Assembly (NCBI GenBank): GCA_036402175.1
Contig: DASWTK010000260.1
Span: forward strand, 1-7,333
From: DASPKM01 sp036402175
GTDB lineage: Bacteria > Bacteroidota > Bacteroidia > Chitinophagales > Chitinophagaceae
DNA: 7,333 bases
Reading direction: 5' to 3'
Shown here: positions 7,226-7,333 of the stretch, piece after piece
How positions within the stretch are numbered: the first letter of the stretch is position 1
Layout: each line of letters begins with the position of its first letter
Position numbers and translations under genes: made by a program
The notes under the pieces: generated by a model
What the model saw: the letters and a program-made list of their open reading frames with translations, nothing else
Databases searched by the model: none
What the model was told of the DNA's origin: nothing

Positions 7226-7333
7226 CTATCTTTTGTTAACTACTATCTTCTCGCTGCTTGCTTCGCCTGTGCTGAGGTCAACTATTTTCACAATATACAT
7301 CCCGCTCTGAAGGTTTGTTACCTTAACATAACC
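7226..7333 (-). CDS. C-terminal end of a T9SS-exported protein (type A sorting domain)
   Basis: The minus strand is open from the right window edge to TAG at 7226-7228, giving the last 35 residues of a protein whose body lies outside the window. The segment has the form of the end of a type A T9SS C-terminal sorting domain (TIGR04183-like): a strand, N-L-Q-S-G-M-Y-I-V-K-I, a turn with S-T-G-E, and the closing strand S-E-K-I-V-V-N-K-R. By family knowledge such proteins cross the outer membrane through the type IX secretion system and the domain is removed at the surface. The nature of the cargo cannot be told. The gene converges on the RemB-like gene and shares its terminator. Confidence 0.85.
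   Translation of the reverse strand, partial: GYVKVTNLQSGMYIVKIVDLSTGEASSEKIVVNKR

Overview
The window looks like a piece of a Bacteroidota chromosome, most likely from the Chitinophagaceae/Sphingobacteriia side of the phylum. It ends in a type IX secretion (T9SS) C-terminal sorting domain. It encodes a RemB/Wzi-like outer-membrane protein, its dihydroorotase carries the D-D-Q-x-H metal motif I associate with Bacteroidota, and start codons are preceded by A/T-rich leaders without clear Shine-Dalgarno sequences. The genus cannot be read from the sequence alone. The genes look like ordinary chromosomal genes. I see no phage, transposon, CRISPR or rRNA signal and no intact tRNA.

Layout. (1) 1-698, minus: a lipoprotein cut by the left window edge, with two copies of a lipocalin-like module. 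(2) 699-953: a non-coding gap with a weak promoter candidate and a short hairpin. (3) 954-5364, minus: three co-directional genes read right to left. They are dihydroorotase (pyrC), a stand-alone MutS-type ATPase without mismatch-recognition domains, and a secreted M1 zinc aminopeptidase. Gaps are 56 and 65 bp, so they may be one transcript. The pyrC/MutS-like gap holds five in-register octamers of the form TTnGCnAA. (4) 5365-5443: a short divergent intergenic region with a perfect 6-bp inverted repeat. (5) 5444-7141, plus: an outer-membrane beta-barrel protein resembling RemB (gliding motility) and Wzi-type proteins. (6) 7142-7225: a convergent gap with a strong bidirectional hairpin terminator. 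(7) 7226-7333, minus: the last 35 codons of a T9SS-exported protein.

Functionally the window mixes housekeeping (pyrimidine synthesis, a DNA-structure ATPase) with cell-envelope and export genes (lipoprotein, secreted peptidase, outer-membrane protein, T9SS cargo). No new defence or mobile system is evident. The points most worth a second look are the octamer array, the His-to-Gln change in the dihydroorotase metal motif, the truncated MutS architecture and the internally duplicated lipoprotein.
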